Positions 1-8,579 of a stretch of 64,000 bases of DNA are shown here, piece by piece. The first letter of the stretch is position 1. Every line of letters begins with the position of its first letter. The notes beneath the pieces are model-generated. The model had not been told where the DNA came from, did no database searches, and saw nothing but the letters and a program-made list of their open reading frames with translations. Source of the stretch: an uncultured Collinsella sp. (GTDB lineage Bacteria > Actinomycetota > Coriobacteriia > Coriobacteriales > Coriobacteriaceae). The translations under genes were made by a program, and so were the position numbers. The DNA lies in assembly GCA_934675795.1 (NCBI GenBank), contig CAKURW010000001.1:1-64000 (forward strand), in the 5' to 3' direction.

Positions 1-26
1 CGATCACCGAGATCGTCGAGGAGTAA
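1..26 (+). CDS. C-terminal end of an unidentified upstream gene (partial)
   Basis: One forward frame reads seven codons (ending ITEIVEE) into a TAA at 24-26, about 40 bases before a strong hairpin. That fits the tail of a plus-strand gene entering from the left, but seven residues do not identify it and the frame could be chance. Confidence 0.4.
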
Positions 27-66
27 CAACTCCCCCACTTGCACACTCAAAAGTACACCGTGCACA

Positions 67-105
67 AAAAAGGAGGCCTCCGCATCGCCGCGGAGGCCTC
101 CTTTT
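67..105. terminator. Bidirectional intrinsic terminator
   Basis: A perfect 15-bp inverted repeat (68-82 against 91-105) has an 8-base loop, a GC-rich core GGAGGCCTCCG, an A-run on the left and a T-run on the right. It lies between the end of a plus-strand gene and the end of the minus-strand nad operon, so it can terminate both. Confidence 0.85.
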
Positions 106-118
106 GCATTCGTCGTTA

Positions 119-664
119 CTAGGACAGATCGTCTTCGTAGGGCATTAGGTCCGCCAAGTAGCCTTTCTCCTTGAGCATCGCCTCGATCTCGTCGAGGGTT
201 TGCTCGTCCTCCGCCGCGATGCGATGGAAGTGATAGCCGCTCGTCACCGTTAGTAGCGGGAAACTCTTGCCGCTCTCGATATCGTGCAGGTAGCGCTCAA
301 CATCGCGACGATTGCGGATGTCCAGGTCGGCCGTGATCTTGCCGTACACACGATGGTTGACGATCACGTTAAGCACGGCGCCACCCGCGTCGACGATACT
401 CGTAAGTTCGTCGCCCGCCTGCTCCACGCTGTGGCGCACCTTAACAAGACGCGTGGGCACGGCGGGGCTGCTGGGGGCCTCCTGCAGCACATAACCACGG
501 TTGGTCGCCACGACATCGTGCCCATCGGCACGCAGCAGGGCAATATCCTGAACCACGATCTGACGGCTCACGCCAACCTCGCGGGCAAGTGCGCTGCCCG
601 AAACGGGCTCCTTGGCCACCTCGAGCACGTCCATGATGGCACGGCGACGCTCGCGGGCGTTCAT
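119..664 (-). CDS. niaR: NiaR-type niacin-responsive repressor (HTH + 3H domain)
   Basis: Residues 5-60 form a DeoR-like helix-turn-helix (HTH_11), with recognition-helix region GVSRQIVVQDIALLR. Residues 75-170 are a 3H domain with its name-giving histidines visible (H78, H104, H145/H147), a ligand and metal-binding module. In characterised family members NiaR binds nicotinic acid and represses NAD synthesis or niacin uptake genes. The gene is last in the nadA-B-C operon, its ATG overlapping the nadC stop (TAATG), so it is probably translationally coupled. Its likely target is the palindrome upstream of nadA, which would make the operon autoregulated. Length (181 aa) is normal for the family. 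Confidence 0.9.
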   Translation of the reverse strand: MNARERRRAIMDVLEVAKEPVSGSALAREVGVSRQIVVQDIALLRADGHDVVATNRGYVLQEAPSSPAVPTRLVKVRHSVEQAGDELTSIVDAGGAVLNVIVNHRVYGKITADLDIRNRRDVERYLHDIESGKSFPLLTVTSGYHFHRIAAEDEQTLDEIEAMLKEKGYLADLMPYEDDLS

Positions 665-1524
665 TATTTACCGTCCAGCAGACGCAGGTGCTTAAGCGAG
701 AGGTCGAGGATCGGCGCGGAGTGCGTCAGGGCGCCCGAGCTAATAAAGTCAACGCCCAGGTCGGCGAGCGCGCGGATATTGCTGGCATCCACATTGCCCG
801 AGCACTCGGTCTTGGCGCGGCCGGCGATAAGCTCAATCGCGGCAGCCATGTCGTCGTGGGTCATGTTGTCGAACATGATGATATCGGCGCCGGCCTCCAC
901 AGCCTCGCGCACCATGTCCAGGTTCTCACACTCGATCTCGACCGTCGTGGTAAACGATGCATGGGCGCGCGCCATCTCGATCGCACGCGTCACGCCACCG
1001 GCGGCGTCGATGTGGTTGTCCTTGAGCATGACAGCCGTCGACAGGTTATAGCGGTGGTTGCTGCCACCGCCGATCTCGACTGCCGCCTTTTCAAACACAC
1101 GCATGCCCGGTGTGGTCTTGCGCGTGTCGACAAGCACGGTCTTGGTGCCCTCGAGCACAGCCGCCATCCGATGCGTGTAAGTAGCGATGCCGCTCATGCG
1201 CTGCAGGTAGTTGAGCGCCACGCGCTCGCCCGAAAGCAACACGCGCGCGTCGCCGCGCACCTGACCCACATGGTCGCCGGCGTGTACCTCGTCGCCATCC
1301 GAGACATCGAACAACACGGAGCTCTGCGGATCCAGCAGCTCAAAGGTGCGGGAGAACACGTCTAGGCCGGCGATGATGCCATCGGCTTTGGCGATAAGCT
1401 CCACCGTGGCGGGGCGCGCCGTGGGGCACACGCTCGCCGTGCTCACGTCCTCAAAGGTAATGTCCTCGCGCAGGGCCTGCAAAATCAGATCATCGGCGAC
1501 GAGCTTCATGGTAATGGGATTCAT
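664..1524 (-). CDS. nadC: Nicotinate-nucleotide pyrophosphorylase (quinolinate phosphoribosyltransferase)
   Basis: This 286-aa protein converts quinolinate and PRPP to nicotinate mononucleotide, CO2 and PPi, the third step of de novo NAD synthesis. Family motifs include LNYLQRMSGIATYT, the substrate-binding DTRKTTPGMR, and GGSNHRYNLS followed by KDNHI. The C-terminal barrel has VEIECENLDM and IMFDNM, and ends with GVDFISSGALTHSA. It follows nadB by 3 bases and has a good ribosome-binding site (GGAGGAATAG). Length matches typical NadC, and all expected motifs appear intact. Confidence 0.97.
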   Translation of the reverse strand: MNPITMKLVADDLILQALREDITFEDVSTASVCPTARPATVELIAKADGIIAGLDVFSRTFELLDPQSSVLFDVSDGDEVHAGDHVGQVRGDARVLLSGERVALNYLQRMSGIATYTHRMAAVLEGTKTVLVDTRKTTPGMRVFEKAAVEIGGGSNHRYNLSTAVMLKDNHIDAAGGVTRAIEMARAHASFTTTVEIECENLDMVREAVEAGADIIMFDNMTHDDMAAAIELIAGRAKTECSGNVDASNIRALADLGVDFISSGALTHSAPILDLSLKHLRLLDGK

Positions 1525-1527
1525 GGT

Positions 1528-2904
1528 CTATTCCTCCACGGCCTGCGTGCCGGCGGCGCGGGCCAAATCATCGATTGACAGGGTGTCGGCGCTCAGGGCG
1601 CGATGACGGCCATCGAGCGCGGGCTCGCCCGCCTGCTCCACGGCCAGCGACTTGCCGGTACGCATATACCACGCGGCGCGACGACCCCAGACCAGCGCCT
1701 CGAGCAGGCTGTTGGAAGCCAGGCGGTTCTTGCCGTGAACGCCGTTGCAGGCCGTCTCGCCCGCGGCGTAGAGCTCGGGCATCGAGGTGCGGCCGTCCTT
1801 GTCGACCCACACGCCGCCCATAAAGTAGTGCTGCGTCGGCGTAACGGGAATGGGCTCGTCCAAGATGTCGCGGCCGTCCTCCAGGCAGCGCGCGCGAATG
1901 TTGGCAAAGTGCCCGGTCACCACGTCGCGCTCGACGGGGGCAAAGCTCAGCCACTCGTGCTCGGTGCCGTCCTGCTTCATCTGCTCGCGGATGGCGGCGG
2001 CGACAACGTCGCGCGGCTGCAACTCGTCGGTAAAACGCTCGCCGGCGGCGTTGAGCAAAATCGCGCCCTCGCCGCGGCAGCTCTCGCTGATTAGGAACGT
2101 GCGACCCGGCTGCGGCGAGAACAGACCCGTGGGATGGATCTGCACGTAGTCCAGGTGCTCCATCTTAATGCCATGCTCCTGAGCGATGTAGCAGGCGTCG
2201 CCCGTGAGCTGCGGGTAGTTGGTCGAGCGGTCGTACACGCCGCCAATGCCACCCGTCGCCCACAGCGTGTGGCGGGCATGGATCTTAAACGGCTCGCCGG
2301 CATGCGCGCCCTCAGCGGCATTTACCAGCTCGTCGGCGGGACGAACCGAGTTGTCCTCGTCCACGGAAACGGCGACGACACCGGCACACACCGTGTCGCC
2401 GTCACGCTCGCCCGTCAGGATGTCGGTCATGGCCACGTGCTCCAAAATCTGCACGTTGTCCAGCTTGCGGACAGCCTGAAGCAGCTTAGTCGTGATCTCC
2501 TTGCCGGTGATATCGGCATGGAAGGCAATGCGCGGACGGCTGTGTGCACCCTCGCGGGTAAAGTCGAGGCTGCCGTCGGCCTTGCGCTCAAAATCCACGC
2601 CCATCGCTAGCAGGTCGTTGATGACCGAGCGGCTCGAGCGGATCATGATGTCGACGCTCTCGCGGCGGTTCTCGTAATGGCCGGCGTGCATGGTGTCCTC
2701 AAAGAAGGCATCGTAGTCCGAGCCTTCGGGCAGCACGCAGATGCCGCCCTGCGCGAGCATCGAATCGCACTCGTCGACAGCGCCCTTGGAGAGCATGATC
2801 ACGCGCGTGCTCGTCGGCAGGTTGAGAGCTGCGTACAGGCCCGCCACGCCGCAGCCGGCAATAACGACGTCGCACTCCATGTCGGGGTATTGTTTGGTTT
2901 CCAC
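1528..2904 (-). CDS. nadB: L-aspartate oxidase, short form lacking the C-terminal helical domain
   Basis: This is a flavoprotein oxidising L-aspartate to iminoaspartate, which NadA consumes. The FAD-binding GxGxxGL motif (AGCGVAGLYAALNL) is at the N-terminus. DSMLAQGGI, HSRPRIAF and the C-terminal GETACNGVHGKNRLASNSLLEALVWG are typical of the fumarate reductase/NadB family. I chose the GTG start at 2902-2904 because a GGGAGAGG ribosome-binding site precedes it; further upstream the frame only shadows nadA. At 458 aa it is shorter than the roughly 530-aa proteobacterial enzymes and stops soon after the flavin domain, so the C-terminal helical bundle is missing. The catalytic core looks complete. 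Confidence 0.95.
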   Translation of the reverse strand: METKQYPDMECDVVIAGCGVAGLYAALNLPTSTRVIMLSKGAVDECDSMLAQGGICVLPEGSDYDAFFEDTMHAGHYENRRESVDIMIRSSRSVINDLLAMGVDFERKADGSLDFTREGAHSRPRIAFHADITGKEITTKLLQAVRKLDNVQILEHVAMTDILTGERDGDTVCAGVVAVSVDEDNSVRPADELVNAAEGAHAGEPFKIHARHTLWATGGIGGVYDRSTNYPQLTGDACYIAQEHGIKMEHLDYVQIHPTGLFSPQPGRTFLISESCRGEGAILLNAAGERFTDELQPRDVVAAAIREQMKQDGTEHEWLSFAPVERDVVTGHFANIRARCLEDGRDILDEPIPVTPTQHYFMGGVWVDKDGRTSMPELYAAGETACNGVHGKNRLASNSLLEALVWGRRAAWYMRTGKSLAVEQAGEPALDGRHRALSADTLSIDDLARAAGTQAVEE

Positions 2905-2960
2905 AGGAATCCTCTCCCTTGTAATGTGGCATAAGGGACCGTCCCTCATGCAACATTGTT

Positions 2961-3986
2961 CTAGCGTGCTGCGTACTCGAGCATACGGTCGAGCGTGAGC
3001 TTGGCCTGGTCTGCTGCCTCGTCCGAGACGCCGATCTGCACCTCGCCCTCGCCCGTCTCCAGGCAGCGCACGAGCTTTTCGAGCGTGATGAGGTCCATGT
3101 TGACGCAGGTGGGCTGCACCGCGGGGAAATAGAACTTCTTGCCGGTGCCCTGGCAGCGGCGCTCGAGCTCGTAGAGCACGCCGCGGACCGTCACGATGAT
3201 GAACTCGCTCGCGTCCGACTCCTCGGCATACTTGATGATGCCGGCGGTGGAGCCGATGTAGTCGGCCTCGGCCAGAACGTCGGCCTTGCACTCGGGGTGC
3301 GCCAGCACGAGCGCGTCGGGGTGGGCCTCCGTCGCGTCGACGATCTGCTCGACGGTGATGATGTGATGGCGCGGGCAGTAGCCGTTGTTGAGGATGACGT
3401 GCTTTTGCGGCACCTGCTCGGCTACGAAGCGGCCCAGGTTTTGGTCGGGAATGAACAGGATATGCTGCTGCGGCAGCTCGGACACAATCTTGACGGCGTT
3501 GGAGCTGGTGACGCACACGTCACTCCAGCTCTTGATCTCGACCGTCGAGTTGACGTAGCAGACCACGGCAAGGTCGTCACCGTACTCGGCGCGGGCGGCG
3601 TCGACCGTCTCGCGCTTGACCATGTGCGCCATGGGGCAGTCCGCGCCCGGCTCGGGCAGCAGCACGGTCTTGGTGGGGTTGAGCAGCTTGGCGCTCTCGC
3701 CCATAAACTCCACGCCGCACAGCACGATAGTCTGCTGCGGCAGACTCTTGGCAAGCTTTGCCAGGTAGAAGCTGTCGCCGACGTAATCGGCCACAGCCTG
3801 CACCTCGGGCGCCACGTAATAGTGCGCCAGGATCACCGCGTCACGTTGGGTTTTTAGTTGCTGAATGGCCTCGACGAGCTCTGCGGGCACCAGTGCCGCA
3901 CGCTCCGTTGCCGTCGTTGCCGATGCCAGGCCGGCCGCGATATCGCGTGCAAGCTCCGACGCATCCATGTTCGCGCTCTGTGCCAT
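2961..3986 (-). CDS. nadA: Quinolinate synthase (4Fe-4S)
   Basis: NadA condenses iminoaspartate with dihydroxyacetone phosphate to quinolinate. The 341-aa protein shows AHYYVAPEVQ, GDSFYLAKLA, and three cysteines spaced as expected for the 4Fe-4S cluster (about C91 in VLCGVEFMGESAK, C205 in NNGYCPRHH, C295 in PTCVNMDL, counting from a TTG one codon upstream). ATG at 3986 is preferred to that TTG because an AGAGGGG site lies 6 bases before it. It is first in the nadABC-niaR operon, behind an operator-overlapped promoter at 4022-4071. The downstream gap to nadB is 56 bases. Confidence 0.96.
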   Translation of the reverse strand: MAQSANMDASELARDIAAGLASATTATERAALVPAELVEAIQQLKTQRDAVILAHYYVAPEVQAVADYVGDSFYLAKLAKSLPQQTIVLCGVEFMGESAKLLNPTKTVLLPEPGADCPMAHMVKRETVDAARAEYGDDLAVVCYVNSTVEIKSWSDVCVTSSNAVKIVSELPQQHILFIPDQNLGRFVAEQVPQKHVILNNGYCPRHHIITVEQIVDATEAHPDALVLAHPECKADVLAEADYIGSTAGIIKYAEESDASEFIIVTVRGVLYELERRCQGTGKKFYFPAVQPTCVNMDLITLEKLVRCLETGEGEVQIGVSDEAADQAKLTLDRMLEYAAR

Positions 3987-4021
3987 CAAGGCCCCTCTCT
4001 TTTGGCGAATCTTGGGGCTTT

Positions 4022-4071
4022 AGTATGACACCTAGGTTTACAGCTGACAAGACAGCTGTAAACCTAGGTGT
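4022..4071 (-). promoter_or_regulatory. nadA promoter overlapped by a perfect 19-bp inverted repeat (probable NiaR operator)
   Basis: Arms 4028-4046 and 4053-4071 are perfect 19-bp inverted repeats around a 6-base spacer. On the minus strand a -35 TTGTCA (4045-4050) and a -10 CATACT (4022-4027) are 17 bp apart, so the repeat covers the -35 and the whole spacer. A bound repressor would block RNA polymerase. The niaR gene in the same operon makes NiaR the obvious candidate; that assignment is inferred. Confidence 0.85.
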
Positions 4072-4277
4072 AAAGTTGAAATAAAGATTCAATCATGTGG
4101 CAGGTCCATTTTCGAACTGGCAAGCTGAGGATAGCCGGGCTTTCGATAGCGCAGGAGGCATCTTCGCCACCGCAACACCGCTTGGCGCGAGCTGCACGCC
4201 GTGAGGCGCAAACGGTCCGCACCCCCGCAAGCGGCGCGTGCCCGATGTGGCAAAATCGAACTACTTAAGGGGGCCGA

Positions 4278-5000
4278 ATGCTCAAGATTATTGCCTGCGA
4301 CGATGATGTCGCTTTTCTAGATAGACTGCACCGGATGATCGACCGTTGGTCGACCGAAACGGACACGGCGGTCAATGTTGCGCTCGTCACGCGCGGCGAG
4401 GACCTGCTGGCCCGCCATGCCGCATCGCGCGCCGACATCATCTTGCTCGATATGATCATGCCGCTCGTCAACGGCATGGACACCGCGCGCGAATTGCGCC
4501 AGGCCGATACCGCCGTGCGTCTGGTGTTTCTCACCTCATCGCCCGAGTTTGCACTGGAGTCCTACGAGGTCCGCGCCTTCGATTATCTGCTCAAGCCCGT
4601 GACTTACGAACGCCTGGCGCAGTTACTCGACGAGCTTTCGAGCATGCGCCCGGCGGCAACCGACGAGCTCGTGATCAAAACTTCCTTTGGCTACCACGCC
4701 CTGAGCCTGTCCGACATCGAATATGCCGAGGCGCGCAACAAGCACGTGGTCTTCCACCTGCGCGACGGACGCGATATCGAGGCACCCGAGTCGTTCCGCA
4801 GCGTCGAGGACCGCTTGGAGCAAAACGCGGTCTTCTTTAAATGCCACCGCAGCTACCAGGTCAACCTGCGCAATATCGATCACTTTGACCGCACGGACAT
4901 CGTCATGCGCTCGGGCGCGTGCATCCCGCTTTCGCGCAGCTGCAAGCAGGGTTTCCAGGATGCCTACTTTGCGGCACGGTTCGAGGGTGGGAGGCGCTGA
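4278..5000 (+). CDS. LytTR-family response regulator
   Basis: This 240-aa regulator has a CheY-like receiver (1-120) with acidic pocket CDDD, phospho-acceptor D58 in ILLDMIMP and the conserved K in DYLLKPV. A LytTR DNA-binding domain follows (about 132-235: IEYAEARNKHVVFH, FFKCHRSYQVNLRNI). Such AgrA/LytR-type regulators bind direct repeats upstream of envelope, bacteriocin or quorum-controlled genes. The start has an AAGGGGG site. Its TGA overlaps the kinase ATG (TGATG at 4998-5002), so the two are a coupled pair. The 186 bases upstream (4092-4277) hold no other gene that I can see. Target genes cannot be deduced here. Confidence 0.92.
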   Translation: MLKIIACDDDVAFLDRLHRMIDRWSTETDTAVNVALVTRGEDLLARHAASRADIILLDMIMPLVNGMDTARELRQADTAVRLVFLTSSPEFALESYEVRAFDYLLKPVTYERLAQLLDELSSMRPAATDELVIKTSFGYHALSLSDIEYAEARNKHVVFHLRDGRDIEAPESFRSVEDRLEQNAVFFKCHRSYQVNLRNIDHFDRTDIVMRSGACIPLSRSCKQGFQDAYFAARFEGGRR

Positions 5001-6277
5001 TGCTCCCCACGGCCGAGATGATACTTTGGGCAATTCACCACGCAACGACCCTGCTTTTTGGCGTTTTTGCCTCGGCGGCACTCTGCGGCATCGAGATCAA
5101 CCGGCGTCACGCGCTTGAGCTGGTGATGGTCGGCGCCGTAACCGGATGCGCATTCGGCCTCGCCAATGCCGTCGGCGGCGAGCTTTTCGCCCGTCAGGCA
5201 TATCCGCTCGTCGTGCATCTGCCGCTCGTCATCTATCTGTGCGCGCGCTATCGCCTGAGCCCGCTACTCGTTATGCTGGGCGTCACCAGTGCTTATCTGA
5301 GCTGCCAGTTCAGCAACTGGATGGGCATCGCCGCACTCGCCGCCACCGACTCGCAAATCGCGTACTACGCGGCACGCATTATCACCACGGTCGCCGTCTT
5401 TGCGATCCTGCTGCATTGGGCCAGCGACATCGGTCCGCGCCTGGCGGTTAAAAGCCCCACCGAGCTTGAGATTCTGCTCATCCTGCCGCTCGTCTATTAC
5501 ATCTTTGACTACGCCACCAACGTCTACACCACGCTCTTCCACTCGGGCTCCGTGGTGACGGTTGAGTTTTTGGCGTTTGCACTTTGCGCGTTCTACCTCA
5601 TGTTTCTTGCTGTATATCTGCGCGAATACGAGGCAAAAGAAATCGCCGAGCGCGAGCGCTGGATGCTCGCGACCCGCGACAGCGCAGCCATCAAGGAGCT
5701 CGAGGCTTGGCGCCAATCTGGACGTGAGCTTTCGGTCCTCCGCCATGACATGCGGCACTTCCTGCGCGGCCTTGCGGCTTTGATCGAAGAGGGCCACATC
5801 GACGAGGCGCTCGAGCACATCGACGAGCTCTGCGAGACGAACGACCGCACCGCCGTGCGCCGCTACTGCGCCAACGACACGGTCAATATCGTGCTTTCGT
5901 CATTTAGCTCCGATATCAACCGAAACGGCATCGCCGCCGATTTGCGCGCCGCCGTGCCCGAGAGCGTCCATGTAGCCGACGTCGATCTGTTTAGCGTGCT
6001 CTCGAACGCCCTGGACAACGCTATCGTCGCCGCGAGCGCCGCTCCCCAGGGCAAGCGATTTGTCGATCTGGACCTGCGTTGCGAGGACGGACAACTGCTG
6101 CTTTTGGTCTCCAACACGTTTGGGCGCCCGCCGCGCATGGTCGACGGCATGCCCGTAGCCGGGCACACCGGACACGGCTTTGGAACGAAAAGCATTAAGC
6201 TTGCCGTCGAACGCATGAACGGCAACTGCCAGTTTCGCATCAACGGCGACCGGTTTGAGCTTCGCGCCGTGATGTAG
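5000..6277 (+). CDS. AgrC/HPK10-like membrane sensor histidine kinase
   Basis: The 425-aa kinase has about six hydrophobic segments in residues 5-215, then a short coiled linker. Its dimerisation and phosphotransfer helix carries LRHDMRHFLRGL (phospho-His in RHDMRH). The ATPase domain has N-box NALDNAIVA and G-box GHGFGTKSI. This GHKL architecture is typical of partners of LytTR regulators. The ATG at 5000 overlaps the regulator stop and has a GGTGGGAGG site; the in-frame extension to 4919 merely overlaps the regulator. It probably senses an extracellular peptide or envelope signal, which is inference from the family. Confidence 0.9.
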   Translation: MLPTAEMILWAIHHATTLLFGVFASAALCGIEINRRHALELVMVGAVTGCAFGLANAVGGELFARQAYPLVVHLPLVIYLCARYRLSPLLVMLGVTSAYLSCQFSNWMGIAALAATDSQIAYYAARIITTVAVFAILLHWASDIGPRLAVKSPTELEILLILPLVYYIFDYATNVYTTLFHSGSVVTVEFLAFALCAFYLMFLAVYLREYEAKEIAERERWMLATRDSAAIKELEAWRQSGRELSVLRHDMRHFLRGLAALIEEGHIDEALEHIDELCETNDRTAVRRYCANDTVNIVLSSFSSDINRNGIAADLRAAVPESVHVADVDLFSVLSNALDNAIVAASAAPQGKRFVDLDLRCEDGQLLLLVSNTFGRPPRMVDGMPVAGHTGHGFGTKSIKLAVERMNGNCQFRINGDRFELRAVM

Positions 6278-6313
6278 GGACGGGACGCCGCCACGGTGCC
6301 GCCGCCAGCCTCG

Positions 6314-6889
6314 CTACAGCGGGGCTGCCGCCGGGGTCAGCTGTTTGATGTAGGCCCACATGCGCTGCTTAGCGGCCTTGTCGGTGAGCGCCGCCTCAAA
6401 ACCGTCGAGCGCCAGCACGCGGCGCCCCTGCACATGGGCGACCAGACCGGGCTTGAGCATGGCAGTGTCAAAGTCGTCGATTGCCACGAGCATATCGGCA
6501 TAGGTCTCGCGCATGGCGTCTGCCGCGCTGTTGTCCAGCAGCAGCACCGCCTCGGGGTCCAAGGCCTCCAGCGCCTCGCGGAACAACTCGCACGGCAGGG
6601 TCTCGCCCACCGCGACCGCCCCGTCGCCCGCGCCGGCAACGCTTGCCAGCACACAGAAGTCCTCGGGCGCATAACCGATAGCCCCAAGCGCCTTGCGCAG
6701 TGCGGCGCCATCCGCGCCGGCAGCCAACTCGCCGCCCGAGCGCTCGGCCTCATCCAAATCGCCTTTTACCAGCACGATCGGCGAGCACGCGTTGCCCGCG
6801 ATACGCACACCGCGACCTGCAAGCGACGCAAGCTCCTGCTCGGCCGCCTGGGTGATGGCTTCTTTTTTCTGGCTTTGTGACGTGGGCAT
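6314..6889 (-). CDS. Hypothetical protein, 191 aa
   Basis: I do not recognise this protein. It is alanine-rich, soluble and mixed alpha/beta, with no signal peptide or membrane segment. Recurrent hydrophobic strands such as SPIVLVKGDLDEAE and DPEAVLLLDNSAADAM suggest a Rossmann-like or nucleotide-related fold, but no motif is decisive. I chose ATG at 6889 because TGGAGAG precedes it; the 6919 start has no such site. It is convergent with the kinase gene (36-bp gap) and divergent from trxA, so it is probably a single-gene unit. Codon use matches the host. Confidence 0.75.
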   Translation of the reverse strand: MPTSQSQKKEAITQAAEQELASLAGRGVRIAGNACSPIVLVKGDLDEAERSGGELAAGADGAALRKALGAIGYAPEDFCVLASVAGAGDGAVAVGETLPCELFREALEALDPEAVLLLDNSAADAMRETYADMLVAIDDFDTAMLKPGLVAHVQGRRVLALDGFEAALTDKAAKQRMWAYIKQLTPAAAPL

Positions 6890-6929
6890 GCGCTCTCCAA
6901 TCATTTGCGTGCCCACCATTATATAAAAG

Positions 6930-6962
6930 AGCCGCCCGCGAGTGGTTGCTTTGCGGGCGGCT
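6930..6962 (-). other. GC-rich hairpin with U-tract in the promoter region of the 191-aa gene
   Basis: A perfect 10-bp stem (6930-6939 with 6953-6962) is followed on the minus strand by CTCTTTTATATAATGG. It resembles an intrinsic terminator aimed at the start of the minus-strand gene. The same T/A stretch contains a TATAAT-like -10, so the hairpin may instead lie upstream of the transcription start. Confidence 0.45.
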
Positions 6963-7025
6963 GGGTATAAGCACGGTCGTATTGAGTTTCACGCGGCCGA
7001 GCCGCGTCGCATTATGGAGGTCACC

Positions 7026-7346
7026 ATGGCTGACATTAAGCAGATTACCCCCGAGAACTTCGACGCCGTCGTCAACGATAGCCTGCCCGTACTGGTTGAT
7101 TTTTGGGCCCCGTGGTGCGGCCCGTGCCGTTCGCTCTCGCCCATCGTGGACGAAGTCGCCGACGAGCTGGCCGGCAAGCTTGCCGTGGCCAAGTGCAACG
7201 TCGACGACAACCAAGACCTGGCCATGAAGTTTGGCGTCATGAGCATCCCCACGCTGATCGTCTTTAAGAACGGCGAGGAGGTCGACCGTTCGGTCGGCGC
7301 ATTACCCAAGGCAAGGCTTCAGACGCTGCTGGAGAAACATCTGTAA
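7026..7346 (+). CDS. trxA: Thioredoxin
   Basis: This is a cytoplasmic dithiol-disulfide oxidoreductase of 106 aa, the usual length. The active site WCGPC (C31, C34) sits in DFWAPWCGPC, and the cis-proline loop MSIPTL and C-terminal GEEVDRSVGALPK follow. The ATG has a TATGGAGG site; the longer upstream frame is intergenic. It appears monocistronic, ending before the hairpin at 7458-7490. It borders the AT-richer accessory island that begins downstream. Confidence 0.97.
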   Translation: MADIKQITPENFDAVVNDSLPVLVDFWAPWCGPCRSLSPIVDEVADELAGKLAVAKCNVDDNQDLAMKFGVMSIPTLIVFKNGEEVDRSVGALPKARLQTLLEKHL

Positions 7347-7457
7347 TACGCTTGTTACTTGTCTGCCGTCCATGAGCGGTTTCGCACCGCTCGCCGGAGC
7401 GCCAAACGCAAGGCATGCGACCACGGATAGTATGGTAGACACAAACAGCCCCCAGTG

Positions 7458-7495
7458 AACGGGTGCGGGTCAGACAGACTCGCACCCGTTTTCTT
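7458..7495. terminator. Intrinsic terminator between trxA and the island
   Basis: A perfect 10-bp stem (AACGGGTGCG at 7458-7467 with CGCACCCGTT at 7481-7490) is followed by TTCTT on the plus strand. It would end the trxA transcript. The minus strand carries only a short T-run (GTTCACTGG), so termination of the island operon here is less certain. Confidence 0.7.
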
Positions 7496-7524
7496 CATTT
7501 GCCTAGTCTTTGCCACAAGTTTTG

Positions 7525-8556
7525 TTATGGATTTAAAAACTCAGATCCGATAGCACGTTCGTAAGACTGGATCGTTTCGGCATTTGCTCTCTCGATATCA
7601 TTAAGCGGTGATGTCATCGCATCAAATTCCTCAGGCGAGTATATGCCTTCATACCAATCCTTATTGTCGAAATACTCTTGAATCTTCTCATTCTTGAACT
7701 TGCGACCATGGCGTGCATATATTTCATTTCTTGCCAAGCAAAGCTCCCATGTGCTCATGCCCATTTCTTTAATCTCCGCCTCGGTATAACGCCGTGAGTC
7801 GCTTTCAGAAAGTAAGTAACCGTCTACCGTCGAACTCTTCGCATCACAGTAATAGGAAAAGCTATCCATAACCTTATGTGATTGATCATCAATATACGAC
7901 ACGACAACCGTACGGCTATCACCCGAATCGCTACCGAGCGTCGACCGATATGCGAGCTTGCAAACTCCGTCCGAACCAACTACAACACTCCGGGGGTTAG
8001 TCGAAGCCTGCTCACCGTTCGTACCCGCTTCTTTCAGGAACCAATTCTCTGGCTTCGACAACCCCTCTGTCGAAGATCCGGTCACCTTGACATTCACCAC
8101 CATCTCTGGAAACCCGGCGGAGTTATTTGATACCACTATTAATTCAGTTGCGCCCTCGTCGTCGGCCTCGTCCTTTTCATCTGAGTTTTCCGACTCAAAC
8201 TCATCGGCGTCCGATTTATACATCGTATGCTGATAGGTTTGAGTGAATTCTGGTGATGAGTGCCCGCCCCCGAATCGATTCCAAACATAAAAGCCGCCAA
8301 CAATGATGGCGGCCACCAGGCCAATTATCACGATTTTATTTGAATCGAATCCGCCAATTAACCCAATTACTCTTTTACCTAGTTCGTTGCCAGGATCCTC
8401 CGCCGCTGCCCTCCCCTTCGCATTATCCTTGACATCGAATGACATCCGCTCATTCTCTGTGGTCGACCGACCCACGTCAGAAGATACTTTCGCAGCACAA
8501 AAGGGGCAGTAAACTGTCCCCTCTTCTATCTCTGCGTTACATTTGGGACACTTCAC
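7525..8556 (-). CDS. Zinc-ribbon membrane protein with extracytoplasmic YARHG domain
   Basis: The 343-aa protein starts with a zinc ribbon (C3-x2-C6 and C17-x2-C20: CPKC, CPFC), has an acidic linker and one membrane helix at about residues 74-93 (VIIGLVAAIIVGGFYVW). It then has an acidic Ser/Glu stretch, a beta-rich middle and a C-terminal YARHG domain (LARNEIYARHGRKF with DWYEG). YARHG domains are usually extracellular and associated with the cell wall. GTG at 8556 is chosen over TTG at 8571 because AAAGGGGAGA sits just before it. It is the last gene of the Hsp70-FtsK island operon, 23 bases after the amidase. Role unknown; possibly a wall-facing component or substrate. Confidence 0.85.
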   Translation of the reverse strand: MKCPKCNAEIEEGTVYCPFCAAKVSSDVGRSTTENERMSFDVKDNAKGRAAAEDPGNELGKRVIGLIGGFDSNKIVIIGLVAAIIVGGFYVWNRFGGGHSSPEFTQTYQHTMYKSDADEFESENSDEKDEADDEGATELIVVSNNSAGFPEMVVNVKVTGSSTEGLSKPENWFLKEAGTNGEQASTNPRSVVVGSDGVCKLAYRSTLGSDSGDSRTVVVSYIDDQSHKVMDSFSYYCDAKSSTVDGYLLSESDSRRYTEAEIKEMGMSTWELCLARNEIYARHGRKFKNEKIQEYFDNKDWYEGIYSPEEFDAMTSPLNDIERANAETIQSYERAIGSEFLNP

Positions 8557-8579
8557 TGTCTCCCCTTTCAATCCGTCTT

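Noticed and set aside
2905-3516. N-terminal extension of NadB to 662 aa
   Set aside because: The extra sequence is Arg/His-rich shadow of nadA. The flavin motif begins just after the GTG at 2904, which has a ribosome-binding site.
7347-7524. tRNA or attachment site at the island border
   Set aside because: No cloverleaf or flanking direct repeat is visible; only a terminator hairpin is present.
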